A DNA stretch of 64,000 bases, taken from the NCBI RefSeq assembly GCF_946407605.1, contig NZ_CAMJOS010000011.1, forward strand, positions 31,257 through 95,256. Reading direction: 5' to 3'. The notes under the pieces were generated by a model. The model did not search any database. It had not been told where the DNA came from and was given only the letters and a program-made list of their open reading frames with translations. Shown here piece by piece: positions 1-12,424 of the stretch (positions are counted from its first letter, which is position 1; the number at the start of each line of letters is the position of its first letter). The stretch is from an uncultured Prevotella sp. (GTDB lineage Bacteria > Bacteroidota > Bacteroidia > Bacteroidales > Bacteroidaceae). A program made the translations under genes and the position numbers.

Positions 1-513
1 ATCCCCTATCGCTCTGCCATACTCATGCAGCAGATGCTCATGGCTGGTATGCGCGAACCAGGCGGCACCAGCATGAATATGTGGCGCTATGTGCGCAACT
101 TTGCCGACACCGACTTCGGTGGCAAGACTGGCACATCGAACAATCATTCTGACGCTTGGTTCGTGGGAGTCAGTCCCAACCTAGTATGTGGCGCCTGGGT
201 GGGCGGTGAGTATCGCGCCATCCATTTCCGTACTGGCGAGCTAGGCCAAGGAAGCCGCACCGCCCTTCCTATTTGCGGACAATTTTTCGAGTCGGTATTG
301 AGCGACAAGCAATTCCTTCACTATCGTGGCAAATTTGCCAACCCGAAGGATGCCTCCGTCTCTGTTACCGATTATCAATGTACTGGTTTCTATTATAACC
401 CCAATGACAGTCTCAGCATTAACAATGCCGACAGCATTGATGGTGGTAGCAACGAGTCGACTGTAGTAGATAGTACGACGCCTACAGACGAGTCAACAGC
501 ATCAGAAGAATAG
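1..513 (+). CDS. Penicillin-binding protein 1A-like transpeptidase, C-terminal part (truncated by window start)
   Basis: [31 protein letters not shown] is the KTGT motif region of class A PBPs; frame open to the window edge. Confidence 0.85.
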   Translation: MPYRSAILMQQMLMAGMREPGGTSMNMWRYVRNFADTDFGGKTGTSNNHSDAWFVGVSPNLVCGAWVGGEYRAIHFRTGELGQGSRTALPICGQFFESVLSDKQFLHYRGKFANPKDASVSVTDYQCTGFYYNPNDSLSINNADSIDGGSNESTVVDSTTPTDESTASEE

Positions 514-638
514 GATCGTTGGTAAAGGTAAAAAACTCAAAAAACGTGCATATTTTCCGATTATTTGTGTAGAGTAGACATAAATCAAGAAATTGTGTAC
601 CCACACAGCATTTTTTTCAAAAAAAACATTAAGAAAAG

Positions 639-670
639 TTTGCATAGTTCAAAAAGAATGCCTACCTTTG
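639..670 (+). promoter_or_regulatory. Bacteroidetes-type promoter (TTTG-N20-TACCTTTG)
   Basis: TTTG at 639-642, TACCTTTG at 663-670. Confidence 0.6.
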
Positions 671-675
671 CCAAC

Positions 676-762
676 GTTATCCTGAAAACAATCTTTTTAC
701 CTTAAAAGAACTAATACCTATTGAAGATAGAAGCGATTGGCTGTGAAGCCCGTCGCTTTTGC
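676..762 (+). ncRNA. Candidate intergenic small RNA (~87 nt)
   Basis: Consensus promoter just upstream; ends in GCGAttGGCTgtgaAGCCcgTCGCTTTT hairpin plus T-rich tail; no ORF. Confidence 0.5.
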
Positions 763-881
763 TTTTATATGGTTTTATGACGGTCTCAAAAAGTTTTATT
801 TCAATTATGATGGGAATTTAAATAATTTTTATTATTTTTGCAGCAGAAACCTAATATAACAATTATTTAAAACCTAGAGAC

Positions 882-1412
882 ATGAAACAATTCCTACTTT
901 TCAGACTACCAACAGTCTTTCTTATGATGTTGTTCACATGGCCCAGCCTTCTGGCTCAAAAGGCCGAAACGCCCGCTCTCACCATTACCGTCAACGGAAA
1001 GGTGGTGGAACGCAAGGTGGCATCTATGACTCTTGTCAATTACTACAACGATGGTTTTCGCTATTCATCCTCCGCTCCTCGTGTGGCTTTGACATATGAA
1101 ACCGACTCAGCCAGTTCCGAAGAGCCTATCGACTATATTCATCCCTATGTCTGCCGTGTGTTCTTTGGCGATGCCATCACCAACGTCAACGACCTTCGCA
1201 TCTACGAGATTGTTGAGACTGACGGCAATGATCTTCAGCTACGCGGACTAAAGGAGGGCGATCTCGTTATGGTTTACAATACCTCCGGCCGTAAGTGTAT
1301 CTCCACCCGTGCCGGCGCCGATGGTGTAGTGACAGATATCAGCAGTCTGCCTAAAGGAGTGTATATCATCAAGGCCGGTCAGACTGTTTTCAAGTATTAT
1401 AATCGTAAATAA
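882..1412 (+). CDS. Secreted protein with T9SS type A-like C-terminal sorting domain
   Basis: Signal peptide; C-terminus VYNTSGRKCISTRAG...ISSLPKGVYIIKAGQTVFKYYNRK. Confidence 0.6.
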   Translation: MKQFLLFRLPTVFLMMLFTWPSLLAQKAETPALTITVNGKVVERKVASMTLVNYYNDGFRYSSSAPRVALTYETDSASSEEPIDYIHPYVCRVFFGDAITNVNDLRIYEIVETDGNDLQLRGLKEGDLVMVYNTSGRKCISTRAGADGVVTDISSLPKGVYIIKAGQTVFKYYNRK

Positions 1413-1428
1413 ATAGGAGGACCACACA

Positions 1429-4400
1429 ATGAAACGTATACTGACCATTTTCGCAACAATAGCCCTTACGGCAAGCCTTTCGGCACAGCAGTATAAGATG
1501 CGCATCACCGACAGACAAGGCCAACAGTTAACTCACGAAAACTACGTTGAGTTTCTTGAAAACAACATGGTGTCGATACCCCTCTACACATGGAACGACT
1601 CTATCAACAATTACATTTACGACCCTAACATAGTTCCTGCTAGCGAGCTGCGCCTCATTGATTTCCGTACTATGGGTAACCGCACGTGGGAACCAAATTA
1701 TGCTCCGAGCATTATCAACAACAGTAACCGTCCTGACGATTTCGGCTACGGCAGCGTAATGCACATGCGCGACCTAATGACTGAGGATATGACATGCATA
1801 TCAAGCAGCTACAACTGGTACAGAACCGCGCTTGAGGCAGACATGCAACCCGTTTATATCACACCCCACATTGTCTGGTTCTACTATATCGATGCCATCA
1901 TGCAATGTAACGATATTATCCGCATCATTGGAGACAACCCTGCCACCGATCAGGACAAGGCTGTGCTATGTGAGGCCCTCATTACACGCGCCATGCTCTA
2001 TCTCGACTTTGCCCGTATGTACGAATTCTTACCTAACGAAATGTCCAGCGGCATAACCGAGATGGGCACCGATGTCACAGCGCTCACAGTACCTATCATA
2101 GACGAGAATACCACAGCCGTCAATGGCGCCTACTATGTGCCACGAGCCACCAAGGAGCAAGTGGCCGACTTCATCAACAAGGACCTAGGCCGAGCTGACG
2201 CTATTGTGAGCATCATCAACACTGACTCGCATGAGGTGCCCCACGCCGATGTCATCTGCGGCTTGCAGGCCCGTAAGGCGATGTGGACAGGTGATTACTT
2301 CATTGCCTATAGCTATGCAAAATCAGCCATCAGTCTTTCCGACAGCCGTCCAATGACTGCCGATGAGATGCTATCGCCCAAACACGGCTTCAACGACATC
2401 AGTCGTTGGATGTGGGGTGTTCAGCAAACCAGCGAGAAGAACTGTCCTTCCAATCTTGCCAACTTTATCTCGTGGATGTCGCCTGAGTATGAGGGCTATG
2501 CAGAATTAGTACCGTCCATGATAGGCCGCAGCCTCTATGATCGCATCAGCGATAGTGACCCTCGTAAGTTACTCTTTATAGCCCCCTATAACTCGTCGCT
2601 CAGTGGAAAGACGCCGCTCAACTATAATATTTACTACGACCCCTACACTAGCGTCAAGTTCCGTCCAGCCAACGGCGAATATGAATGGTACAACGGCGCC
2701 TGTTTCACCGCCTATCCGCTGATGCGCGTCGAGGAGATGTATTTCATTCAAGCCGAGGCCTTAGCCTATAGCGACCCCGCCTCCGCACTAGAACTGCTCA
2801 ACACCTTCATGCGCCAATATCGCGACTCTACCTATAGTTTCAATTCTACCAACCGTGATGAGCTTATCAACGAGATTATCCTTCAGAAACGCATTGAGTT
2901 TTGGGGCGAAGGTCAGACGTTTTTCGACGTCAAGCGCCTTAACATGAGCGTCACACGCGATTATGAAGGCACCAATTTCTATGCGAAAAGCGCTTATAAC
3001 ACCACAGGTCGTCCCTGGTGGATGAATATCACCATCCCCGACGGTGCATCTACATCAAACCTGGCACTCTATGGCTACGGCAACCCTCAGAACAACGAGG
3101 AGGAATTACGTATATGGGAAACACTGCGTTTCCTGCGGCCCGCCTTTCTCAACGACTTCACCGCCCTACCCATCGACTCTGTAAGCCAGGTGCTGCTGCA
3201 TCTATCGGTGCCAGAAGAACTGCGTTCCCTTACCGGTTCGATAGATCTGTCGCTATCAGCTAACTTCCCTTTGGGGCAGACCGTTAAGTTGAACAGTGTC
3301 TCTACTTCTGACGAAGAAATCACAGACTTGAAGATTTCATCCAGTAGTCTGTACTCAAGCATTAAGTCCATTGCTTCAGTCAACAACATGCCCACCACTG
3401 GCCACACCAACTGCTATCTGCGTGTACGCGTCGGCAATGCCCTGTCGTCCATCCTTGTACTCCCCGTGCTCATGCCCGAAACCTTCAACTACAATAAAAA
3501 CCACCATTTCTCTTACTTGCCTAGGATAACGGCTACTACTGTAGGCACTATCGACTGTGAAGCAGTAGCTGCCGACGACTCCGTCAAGGTGGTCAACATT
3601 AGCCTACAGGGCAAAGGTGATTATTATTACACCTATGGTGACATTGTTGGCGCCCTCTATTTCAACGACTCGCGCTGTAACTTTACCATCAATCCCAATG
3701 GCACCACCGACAACACGTTCAACGACTTCAATTACCGCACCTATGACATATACGATTTCATACTTGGACGCATAGCCCCAAGTCATACCTTCACCGATGG
3801 CAATGTCTCTATCAACGTGCAACGCAATGATCTCATAGGCTATGCCGTCAGCAATACCATCGATGTGAGTCTGCTGTTCAACCGCCAGCAAATTGCCGAG
3901 AATCAGTACTCATGGCGCAATTACACCAAAGACGTGTTCTTCTCAGAATTCAAACTCGAGCTCAACGTACCTGAGGTCACCATCGAGAAAGCCGAAACCG
4001 ATGAAGTTCAGCTGTATCGCATCGTGGAACCTTATCAGCGCAACCACAACATCATGTTCACCGTCAAAGATAGTACCACCATCGAAGTGGCCCGTCAAAT
4101 GGCCTTACACGACAACACCAGCGGCAGCGTCTATGTCAGCGGCAGTGGCCACATTACGGCCGATGGCATCTATAAGTTTGCACTTCAGTTCGTCGATTCT
4201 GTAGGCAACATCATCGCCACCTGCAATGAGCAAATTGGAGAAGTCATCACGTGGCAGACTATTGGTACAGGCACTATCCAGGAGAACTTCTGGTACGAAG
4301 AAACTGGCGCTGTCGAGATACAGATATGCGAGCAGAATCCCGAGTGTTTCCGCATCCTCAAGCCCTTCGACAACCTCAATGCCGCTATCGACTACACCAC

Positions 4401-4746
4401 CGACGGCAGTCAGTCGCCATATATGGAAGTTACTATCCTGAAGCCTGGCCAGACTTTCAAAGGCGTCTACATCACTCAACCCGACCTCGTCTATTTCACC
4501 CCTTCCAATACGGGCTATTTCCACACCAGTTACATGCAATATGTCAGACTAATCCACGCCACCGATTATTTTGCCAATCCCACTCTGGAACACTTTCTCC
4601 ATAGCCATGTATTGAGCTATCAGCCAGACGGTCATACGCCTTCCCAGATTCAGCTCGCACCTATTTATCAACTGGAAGGCATCGGAGTCTGGAATCAGTC
4701 AAATAGTGACGACATTCTCATCATCACCTTCCCAGACATTCAATAG
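1429..4746 (+). CDS. SusD/RagB-like outer membrane protein with long C-terminal extension
   Basis: SusD-like N-terminal ~560 aa (ALITRAMLYLDFARMYEF; RVEEMYFIQAEALAY; QKRIEFWGEGQTFFDVKRL); signal peptide without lipobox Cys. Confidence 0.75.
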   Translation: MKRILTIFATIALTASLSAQQYKMRITDRQGQQLTHENYVEFLENNMVSIPLYTWNDSINNYIYDPNIVPASELRLIDFRTMGNRTWEPNYAPSIINNSNRPDDFGYGSVMHMRDLMTEDMTCISSSYNWYRTALEADMQPVYITPHIVWFYYIDAIMQCNDIIRIIGDNPATDQDKAVLCEALITRAMLYLDFARMYEFLPNEMSSGITEMGTDVTALTVPIIDENTTAVNGAYYVPRATKEQVADFINKDLGRADAIVSIINTDSHEVPHADVICGLQARKAMWTGDYFIAYSYAKSAISLSDSRPMTADEMLSPKHGFNDISRWMWGVQQTSEKNCPSNLANFISWMSPEYEGYAELVPSMIGRSLYDRISDSDPRKLLFIAPYNSSLSGKTPLNYNIYYDPYTSVKFRPANGEYEWYNGACFTAYPLMRVEEMYFIQAEALAYSDPASALELLNTFMRQYRDSTYSFNSTNRDELINEIILQKRIEFWGEGQTFFDVKRLNMSVTRDYEGTNFYAKSAYNTTGRPWWMNITIPDGASTSNLALYGYGNPQNNEEELRIWETLRFLRPAFLNDFTALPIDSVSQVLLHLSVPEELRSLTGSIDLSLSANFPLGQTVKLNSVSTSDEEITDLKISSSSLYSSIKSIASVNNMPTTGHTNCYLRVRVGNALSSILVLPVLMPETFNYNKNHHFSYLPRITATTVGTIDCEAVAADDSVKVVNISLQGKGDYYYTYGDIVGALYFNDSRCNFTINPNGTTDNTFNDFNYRTYDIYDFILGRIAPSHTFTDGNVSINVQRNDLIGYAVSNTIDVSLLFNRQQIAENQYSWRNYTKDVFFSEFKLELNVPEVTIEKAETDEVQLYRIVEPYQRNHNIMFTVKDSTTIEVARQMALHDNTSGSVYVSGSGHITADGIYKFALQFVDSVGNIIATCNEQIGEVITWQTIGTGTIQENFWYEETGAVEIQICEQNPECFRILKPFDNLNAAIDYTTDGSQSPYMEVTILKPGQTFKGVYITQPDLVYFTPSNTGYFHTSYMQYVRLIHATDYFANPTLEHFLHSHVLSYQPDGHTPSQIQLAPIYQLEGIGVWNQSNSDDILIITFPDIQ

Positions 4747-4774
4747 TGTGTTGAATTACAGGAATAGAAAGTAA

Positions 4775-4807
4775 AAGGTGCACACGTGAATTTCCCATGT
4801 GCACCTT
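4775..4807. terminator. Bidirectional terminator between convergent genes
   Basis: Perfect 10-bp stem AAGGTGCACA/TGTGCACCTT. Confidence 0.7.
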
Positions 4808-4832
4808 ATATTATAATTGAATTCGAGCCGGA

Positions 4833-6221
4833 TTATTTCAACTTTTCAATGAGCTCAGCGAGTGTGAGGAGCTGCTGCTCGCCAGTCTCCATGTTCTTAA
4901 GGGTGATCTTTCCTGCAGCTATCTCACTCTCGCCAGCGAGGACAACGAAAGGTATCTGCTTGGCGTTGGCGTAAGACATCTGCTTCTTCATCTTGGCGCT
5001 ATCAGGATAGAGCTCAGCACGGATGCCAGCCTGTCGCACCTGGGCGACGATGGGCAGGCAGTAAGCAGTCTCCTGCTGACCGAAGTTGATGAAAAGCACC
5101 TGCGAGGTGGTAAGCGAGTCCTTGGGATAGAGGTCGAGGGCGTTGAGAACGTCATAGATACGATCTACACCGAAGGAGATGCCGACGCCTGAGAGTCCAG
5201 GCATACCAAAGATACCAGTAAGGTTATCGTAGCGTCCGCCACCCGATATTGAGCCCATTGGTGTGTCAAGGGCCTTGACCTCGAAGATGGCACCAGTATA
5301 ATAGCTGAGGCCTCGGGCCAGGGTGAGGTCGAGTTGGAGCTCGTTGTGCAGGGTTGAACATACTGCGGCAGTACCGCAGTCTGCAGAACAGAGAGTTGAG
5401 AGAATGAAGCGGGTTTCCTCTACGCCTTTGAGGCCCGTCTCGCTATCCTTCAAGACTTCTGCGATAGTGTTGAGTTTATCCTCGTTAGTACCTTGGAGTG
5501 CGATAATGGGCTGCAACTTCTGGATTTGCTCCTCGGTGAGTCCATCCTCGCGCAACTCAGCGTTGACGTTGTCGATGCCTATTTTGTCGAGTTTGTCGAT
5601 AGCAACGGTGATATCCACAATCTTATCGGCAGCACCGATGACCTCGGCGATACCTGTGAGAATCTTGCGGTTGTTAATCTTGATTTGCACGCGAACGCCA
5701 AAACGGGTGAATACCGTGTCGACAATCTGCATGAGCTCCACCTCGTTGATGAGTGAGTCAGAACCCACCACATCACCGTCGAACTGATAGAACTCACGGT
5801 AACGGCCTTTCTGTGGACGGTCAGCGCGCCACACGGGCTGCACCTGATAGCGTTTGAAGGGCAACTGCAGCTCCTCACGATGCATCACCACATAGCGGGC
5901 GAAGGGCACGGTGAGGTCGTAGCGTAGACCTTTCTCGCAAATTTTTGAGGCCAGACGCAGGGTATTGCGCTCGGTGAGTTCAGCATCCTCAATCTTATTG
6001 AGATAGTCGCCTGAGTTCAGAATCTTAAAGAGCAACTTGTCGCCCTCCTCGCCATACTTGCCCATGAGGGTCTGCAAGGTCTCCTGAGCGGGTGTCTCAA
6101 TCTGCTGGAAGCCGTAGAGCTCGTAGACGCTGCGGATGGTGTTGAAGATATAGTTGCGCTTGGCCATCTCCAGGGGGCCGAAGTCGCGTGTTCCTTTGGG
6201 AATACTTGGCTTTTGTGCCAT
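4833..6221 (-). CDS. hisS: Histidyl-tRNA synthetase
   Basis: [42 protein letters not shown] motifs. Confidence 0.97.
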   Translation of the reverse strand: MAQKPSIPKGTRDFGPLEMAKRNYIFNTIRSVYELYGFQQIETPAQETLQTLMGKYGEEGDKLLFKILNSGDYLNKIEDAELTERNTLRLASKICEKGLRYDLTVPFARYVVMHREELQLPFKRYQVQPVWRADRPQKGRYREFYQFDGDVVGSDSLINEVELMQIVDTVFTRFGVRVQIKINNRKILTGIAEVIGAADKIVDITVAIDKLDKIGIDNVNAELREDGLTEEQIQKLQPIIALQGTNEDKLNTIAEVLKDSETGLKGVEETRFILSTLCSADCGTAAVCSTLHNELQLDLTLARGLSYYTGAIFEVKALDTPMGSISGGGRYDNLTGIFGMPGLSGVGISFGVDRIYDVLNALDLYPKDSLTTSQVLFINFGQQETAYCLPIVAQVRQAGIRAELYPDSAKMKKQMSYANAKQIPFVVLAGESEIAAGKITLKNMETGEQQLLTLAELIEKLK

Positions 6222-6247
6222 TTTTCTATTTTTACTTTTTTACCTTT

Positions 6248-8013
<1,766 letters not shown>

Positions 8014-8115
8014 AAACCGAGGGCAAAGTTACAACAATAAAATGAGATATGGAAAATTAAAAAATTAAAAAAATGAAAATTAAGAATTAAGCAAATAATT
8101 ATGCATGATGATGCC

Positions 8116-10104
8116 TTATTTCCTGTATTTCTTAATCAGACTGTAGGCGTTGTAAAGTCCCAATTCTCCTGCTTTGCTCAAATCTTGCGTACCTTCAGCA
8201 TTCTGTTTGAGAAACAGATAACAGAGTCCACGATTGAAATAAGCCTCAGCCAGTTGCGGCTCCAGGGCAATGGCGGCGTTGTAGTCGTCGATGGCACGTT
8301 TATAGTCGCCACGCAACGCCATGAGGGTACCGCGATTGCAGAGCAGCAAGGGGTGATGCGGGCTGAGTTCCAATGCGTGGTTCAGGTCGGCCTGCACGCT
8401 GGCGTTCTTCAGTTCCACATTAGTACCCTGCGACGCCTCAAACTGATTGATGCGCAGCTGGCAGGCAGCACGCTGCCACAGGGCGAGCACTGAGGTAGAG
8501 TCTTCCAGAAGATAAGTAGAGAGGTCGTCGATGGCCGAGTCGTAATCCTGAATAGCTGAATAAGCAATAGCACGAAACAACAGGGCACGCACGGCCTGAC
8601 TCGTGGTCTGCGGATGGCTGATGACAGCGCTGAGCGAGTCGATATAGTTAAAGTAGTCGCTAGTGCGGTCGTCACCCAGAATCACGTGGGCATTATTGAC
8701 ATAGATGGTGCGTGCCTGGTGCATGTCGTTAAGACGGTCAACCATCGTATCGGTGACGCGAGGACGCTTCACTTCGCCCTCTTCCTGTTCGTAAGACAAC
8801 ACGAACATAGGTTGGAACTCCATCTCCACCTTATGATCCTGCACCCTACCGCGATAGTCGTTGGCGTATTCGCGCTCAGGCTCCTGACAGTCTTCCATCA
8901 CCAGCTGGTTGTATTTCTCCACATCCTCATCGCTGCGCTTGCGAATCTGGTTGGGATTAAGGCGCGGTTGGGTGCCGTAGAGATGTTTGTAAAGGCGAGC
9001 CTTATAGACGGTAAACTCATCGGCCTCGGCCTGTTTCACCATACCCAGCTTACGATAACAGGCTGCACGGAACTCGAGTCCCGTCCAGAAGTTAGGATAT
9101 TCCTCAATCACCTTAGAATAGTCACGAATGGCCCCTTGCAGGTCGCCAGTCTTGTCAAGCAGCACAGCACGATTGAACAGCGCCAGCATGTTGTCGGGCT
9201 CCAGCCTCAGCACAAAGTCGAAGTCGGTGATGGCGCGATTATCGTCGCCCACCTGAGCACGCAGCAGACCTCGGTTGTAATGTCCCAGGAAGTTATTCGG
9301 CTCTAAGTCAAGCGCCATATCGTAGTCGGCCATAGCGCCACGAAGATTGTTCTGATTGAAACGAGCCAAAGCGCGATTGATGTGACAACCAGCATTCTTT
9401 GGCATAAGATGGATAGCGTGGTTCAACTGCACCTCAGCACTATCCCACTCTTCTCGCGACAGACTGATGATACTGCTGGCGGCCCACGTCTGACCGTCGT
9501 AGGGGTCTATCTCCAGACTCTTCTGCAGGGCATCAACGGCCTTCACGGTGTCCTCCATCTGCATGTAGATGTCGGCCCTCATGTTATAGGCCCTCGCAAA
9601 CTGGCTCCAGCGTCGCTGAATGGTGTCGAGCTCGGCCAATGCCACATCGAAGTCTTTGTTCTGGATGCGACAAAGCACACGGTTGTTCCAGAATCCGCGA
9701 TTCTCAGGGTCGTATTTCAGCGCACGGGTATAGTCGTCGATGGCCTCAACGAACTTATCCTGCTGAATACGGGCAAGACCACGCAGCTCGTAGAGGCTGA
9801 TGACGTAAGGATTGCGACGCAAGGCTTCTGAGCAGTCGCTCTCGGCACCTGCATAATCGTCCAAGTAATACTTGGCTACGCCGCGAAAGAACCACGGTTC
9901 ATAGAGATAGGGTTTGATGGAGATAGCCTGATTGAAATACTGAATAGACAGGACGTAGTCCTCGTAATAGAGGGCAGAACGTCCAATGGTCATCAGGCGG
10001 TCGGTGTTGTATTGGGCAAAGGAAGGAAGAAAGGCAAAAAGGTAAAAAAGTAAAAGGAGCACCCCCCTCCTACCCTTCGTTACCCTATGTCCTGAAACAT
10101 TCAT
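8116..10104 (-). CDS. Tetratricopeptide repeat protein, exported
   Basis: Many TPR units (AIDDYTRALKYDPENRGFWNNR, AITDFDFVLRLEPDNMLALFNRA); signal peptide. Confidence 0.9.
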   Translation of the reverse strand: MNVSGHRVTKGRRGVLLLLFYLFAFLPSFAQYNTDRLMTIGRSALYYEDYVLSIQYFNQAISIKPYLYEPWFFRGVAKYYLDDYAGAESDCSEALRRNPYVISLYELRGLARIQQDKFVEAIDDYTRALKYDPENRGFWNNRVLCRIQNKDFDVALAELDTIQRRWSQFARAYNMRADIYMQMEDTVKAVDALQKSLEIDPYDGQTWAASSIISLSREEWDSAEVQLNHAIHLMPKNAGCHINRALARFNQNNLRGAMADYDMALDLEPNNFLGHYNRGLLRAQVGDDNRAITDFDFVLRLEPDNMLALFNRAVLLDKTGDLQGAIRDYSKVIEEYPNFWTGLEFRAACYRKLGMVKQAEADEFTVYKARLYKHLYGTQPRLNPNQIRKRSDEDVEKYNQLVMEDCQEPEREYANDYRGRVQDHKVEMEFQPMFVLSYEQEEGEVKRPRVTDTMVDRLNDMHQARTIYVNNAHVILGDDRTSDYFNYIDSLSAVISHPQTTSQAVRALLFRAIAYSAIQDYDSAIDDLSTYLLEDSTSVLALWQRAACQLRINQFEASQGTNVELKNASVQADLNHALELSPHHPLLLCNRGTLMALRGDYKRAIDDYNAAIALEPQLAEAYFNRGLCYLFLKQNAEGTQDLSKAGELGLYNAYSLIKKYRK

Positions 10105-10128
10105 CTTTTTGCCTTTTCCCTTTTTCTA

Positions 10129-10689
10129 TTATCTTCTCACCGGCTTGGTACGATAGCCGCAACGATAGCGACCCAGCGTGAGCGACTTCAACTTGCCTTT
10201 GATAAGCTGGCGACGCAGAGGCGAGATGCGGTCGATAAACATCTTACCGTCGAGATGGTCGAACTCGTGCTGCATCACACGAGCCAAATAACCCTCAATC
10301 CATTCGTCGTGGGCCTCGAAGTTCTCGTCCATCCATTGCACTCTGATGCGTGTAGGACGCGTCACCTTCTCGTGAATGGCAGGCAGCGACAGGCAGCCTT
10401 CCTCTGAGGTAGAGGTATTCGTGTCGTCGTATTCCACGATATGGGCATTGATATACACCTTACGGAACTCCTTGTACTCAGGCATATCGTCTGACAGCGG
10501 GTCAAGGTCGATGACCACCAGGCGGATGTCGCGACCAATCTGAGGCGCTGCCAGTCCTATGCCTTCCGACTGGAACAGCGTCTCCCACATATCAGCAATG
10601 AGTGTCTTCAGCTCAGGATACTCAGGAGTGATGTCCTCGGCCACCTTGCGTAGCACGGGCTGTCCATATATATAAATAGGTAGAATCAC
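10129..10689 (-). CDS. def: Peptide deformylase
   Basis: [34 protein letters not shown]. Confidence 0.97.
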   Translation of the reverse strand: MILPIYIYGQPVLRKVAEDITPEYPELKTLIADMWETLFQSEGIGLAAPQIGRDIRLVVIDLDPLSDDMPEYKEFRKVYINAHIVEYDDTNTSTSEEGCLSLPAIHEKVTRPTRIRVQWMDENFEAHDEWIEGYLARVMQHEFDHLDGKMFIDRISPLRRQLIKGKLKSLTLGRYRCGYRTKPVRR

Positions 10690-10715
10690 TTTTAATTAGA
10701 AATTAGTAATTATGA

Positions 10716-11129
10716 TTACTTTTTAGAACGGAGGTAGTCCTCGAGGATGATTGTGGCGGAGATTTCGTCCACCAGCGCCTTGTCCTGACGGGCCTTCCTT
10801 TTCAGGCCGGCGTCCAACATGGTCTGATGAGCCAGAACTGACGTGAAGCGCTCGTCGTAATACTCAATAGGTATCTGAGGAACAGCCTTACGCCAACGGT
10901 TGACAAACTGCTGAACACGCGCCAGATTCTCACTCGGCTCGCCATTAGGCTGACGAGGCTCACCAATCACGATGCGCTCTACAGGCTCGCGTGCTATGTA
11001 GGACTGCAGCCAATCGAAAAGCTCAGAAGTAGCGACAGTCGCCAATCCACCCGCAATAAGCTGTAGGGGATCGGTGACTGCCAAACCTGTTCGTTTTCGA
11101 CCGTAGTCAATGGATAGTATCCTTGCCAA
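10716..11129 (-). CDS. ruvX: Holliday junction resolvase-like RuvX/YqgF
   Basis: ARILSIDYGRKRTGLAVTDP; TTG start at 11129 proposed instead of the ORF-track start at 11243, which overlaps the upstream gene. Confidence 0.85.
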   Translation of the reverse strand: MARILSIDYGRKRTGLAVTDPLQLIAGGLATVATSELFDWLQSYIAREPVERIVIGEPRQPNGEPSENLARVQQFVNRWRKAVPQIPIEYYDERFTSVLAHQTMLDAGLKRKARQDKALVDEISATIILEDYLRSKK

Positions 11130-11139
11130 CGCCGTGTGC

Positions 11140-11637
11140 TTATCGGGTGTAGAACAGCAACCAAGCGTCCTGATAGGTGGCACGCAGCTGGTCGCGGCTC
11201 TGAGCGGCTTCGGCCTTGGTGTCGAAGGTTGAAGCAATGACACGATACATGTTGCGCTCCTCGTTCTTCACGATCTGTGCAGCATAGCCGGCATTCTTCA
11301 GACGCTGCTGAAGGCCCTCGGCATTAGCGATGACAGAGAACGAGCCAACAACTACGCTGTAGTTCTTCAGACCAGTACCATTGACTACTGATACACGCTC
11401 CTGACGAACAGCAATGTTGTCAGAATTATCAATAACCTGAGTCTGATTAGCTGGCGTAGTAACCACAGGCGTCACAACGGGAGTCTCAGTCACCTGCTGA
11501 ACAGGAGCTTCAACCTGCTGGGCTGCCTGAGCCTGAGCCTTCTCATAAGCCTTCTTGTAGGCACTCTCACTTGATTTACAACCTGTAAACGACATTGCGA
11601 GGCAAAGGCCTGCGCACAAAACGATGTACTTTTTCAT
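11140..11637 (-). CDS. SPOR domain lipoprotein
   Basis: Lipobox MSFTGCKSS; C-terminal SPOR repeat (YSVVVGSFSVIANAEGLQQRLKNAGY). Confidence 0.85.
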   Translation of the reverse strand: MKKYIVLCAGLCLAMSFTGCKSSESAYKKAYEKAQAQAAQQVEAPVQQVTETPVVTPVVTTPANQTQVIDNSDNIAVRQERVSVVNGTGLKNYSVVVGSFSVIANAEGLQQRLKNAGYAAQIVKNEERNMYRVIASTFDTKAEAAQSRDQLRATYQDAWLLFYTR

Positions 11638-11849
11638 AAATTGAAATTAATAAATGCTGTTTAAATTTTCGGCGAAATTACAAAATATCAGCGAAAAAGT
11701 AAAGAAACTGTCACATAAACTTTGTTAAATAGGCCAAATATCACCATTTTAACAAAAAAAATGCATCGTTTTTCTTTGTTTTCGACAATTATTCGTATAT
11801 TTGCTGACTGAAACAATAACATTTATCATTCACTAAAATCAATACGACT

Positions 11850-12056
11850 ATGAAAGGTTTAGGTTATGTAGGCGCATTCCTGGGCGGAGCCCTCGCTGGT
11901 GCAGCCATTGGTATCCTCATTGCCCCTGACAAGGGTAGCAACACACGAGAGAAGATCTCAAACACAGTAGAAGACTTCCTGAAGAAGCACAACATCAAGC
12001 TGAAGCGTAAGGATGTGGGCGATCTGGTAGAAGACCTGGAGGCTGCTGCTGACTAA
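11850..12056 (+). CDS. YtxH domain-containing protein
   Basis: GYVGAFLGGALAGAAIGILIAPDKGSNTREKI. Confidence 0.85.
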   Translation: MKGLGYVGAFLGGALAGAAIGILIAPDKGSNTREKISNTVEDFLKKHNIKLKRKDVGDLVEDLEAAAD

Positions 12057-12071
12057 TCAAGATAAAGAAAC

Positions 12072-12419
12072 ATGTTGTCCAGCGACAAAAACGTGGAAAC
12101 CATCTCGCAACTGATTGAGATGGTGAAGCATAATATTGAGTTACGCAAGGAATATACGAAACTCGATGTTGTGGAAAAGGTGGTACGACTGCTGAGTGCC
12201 TCGGCATTGGCTCTGCTGCTTACCGTCATCATTGCGGCCATACTGCTGTTTGCTTCAGCAGGAGCTGCAGCCTGGCTGTCGCAGTATATCGGCCTCACCC
12301 AGTCGCTGTTTGCCGTCGCAGGGGCATACCTCTTACTGTTGCTCTTGGTCTACGGCTCACGTAAGTCGTGGATTGAGCGTCCGTTGGTAAAATATCTGTC
12401 AAGACTATTGCTGAACTAA
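12072..12419 (+). CDS. Phage holin family (YqjE-like) membrane protein
   Basis: Two adjacent TM helices, amphipathic N-terminus, position after YtxH gene. Confidence 0.65.
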   Translation: MLSSDKNVETISQLIEMVKHNIELRKEYTKLDVVEKVVRLLSASALALLLTVIIAAILLFASAGAAAWLSQYIGLTQSLFAVAGAYLLLLLLVYGSRKSWIERPLVKYLSRLLLN

Positions 12420-12424
12420 GACCT

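Noticed and set aside
8116-10104. Periodic DNA signal suggesting a repeat array or CRISPR
   Set aside because: Explained by TPR units in the encoded protein
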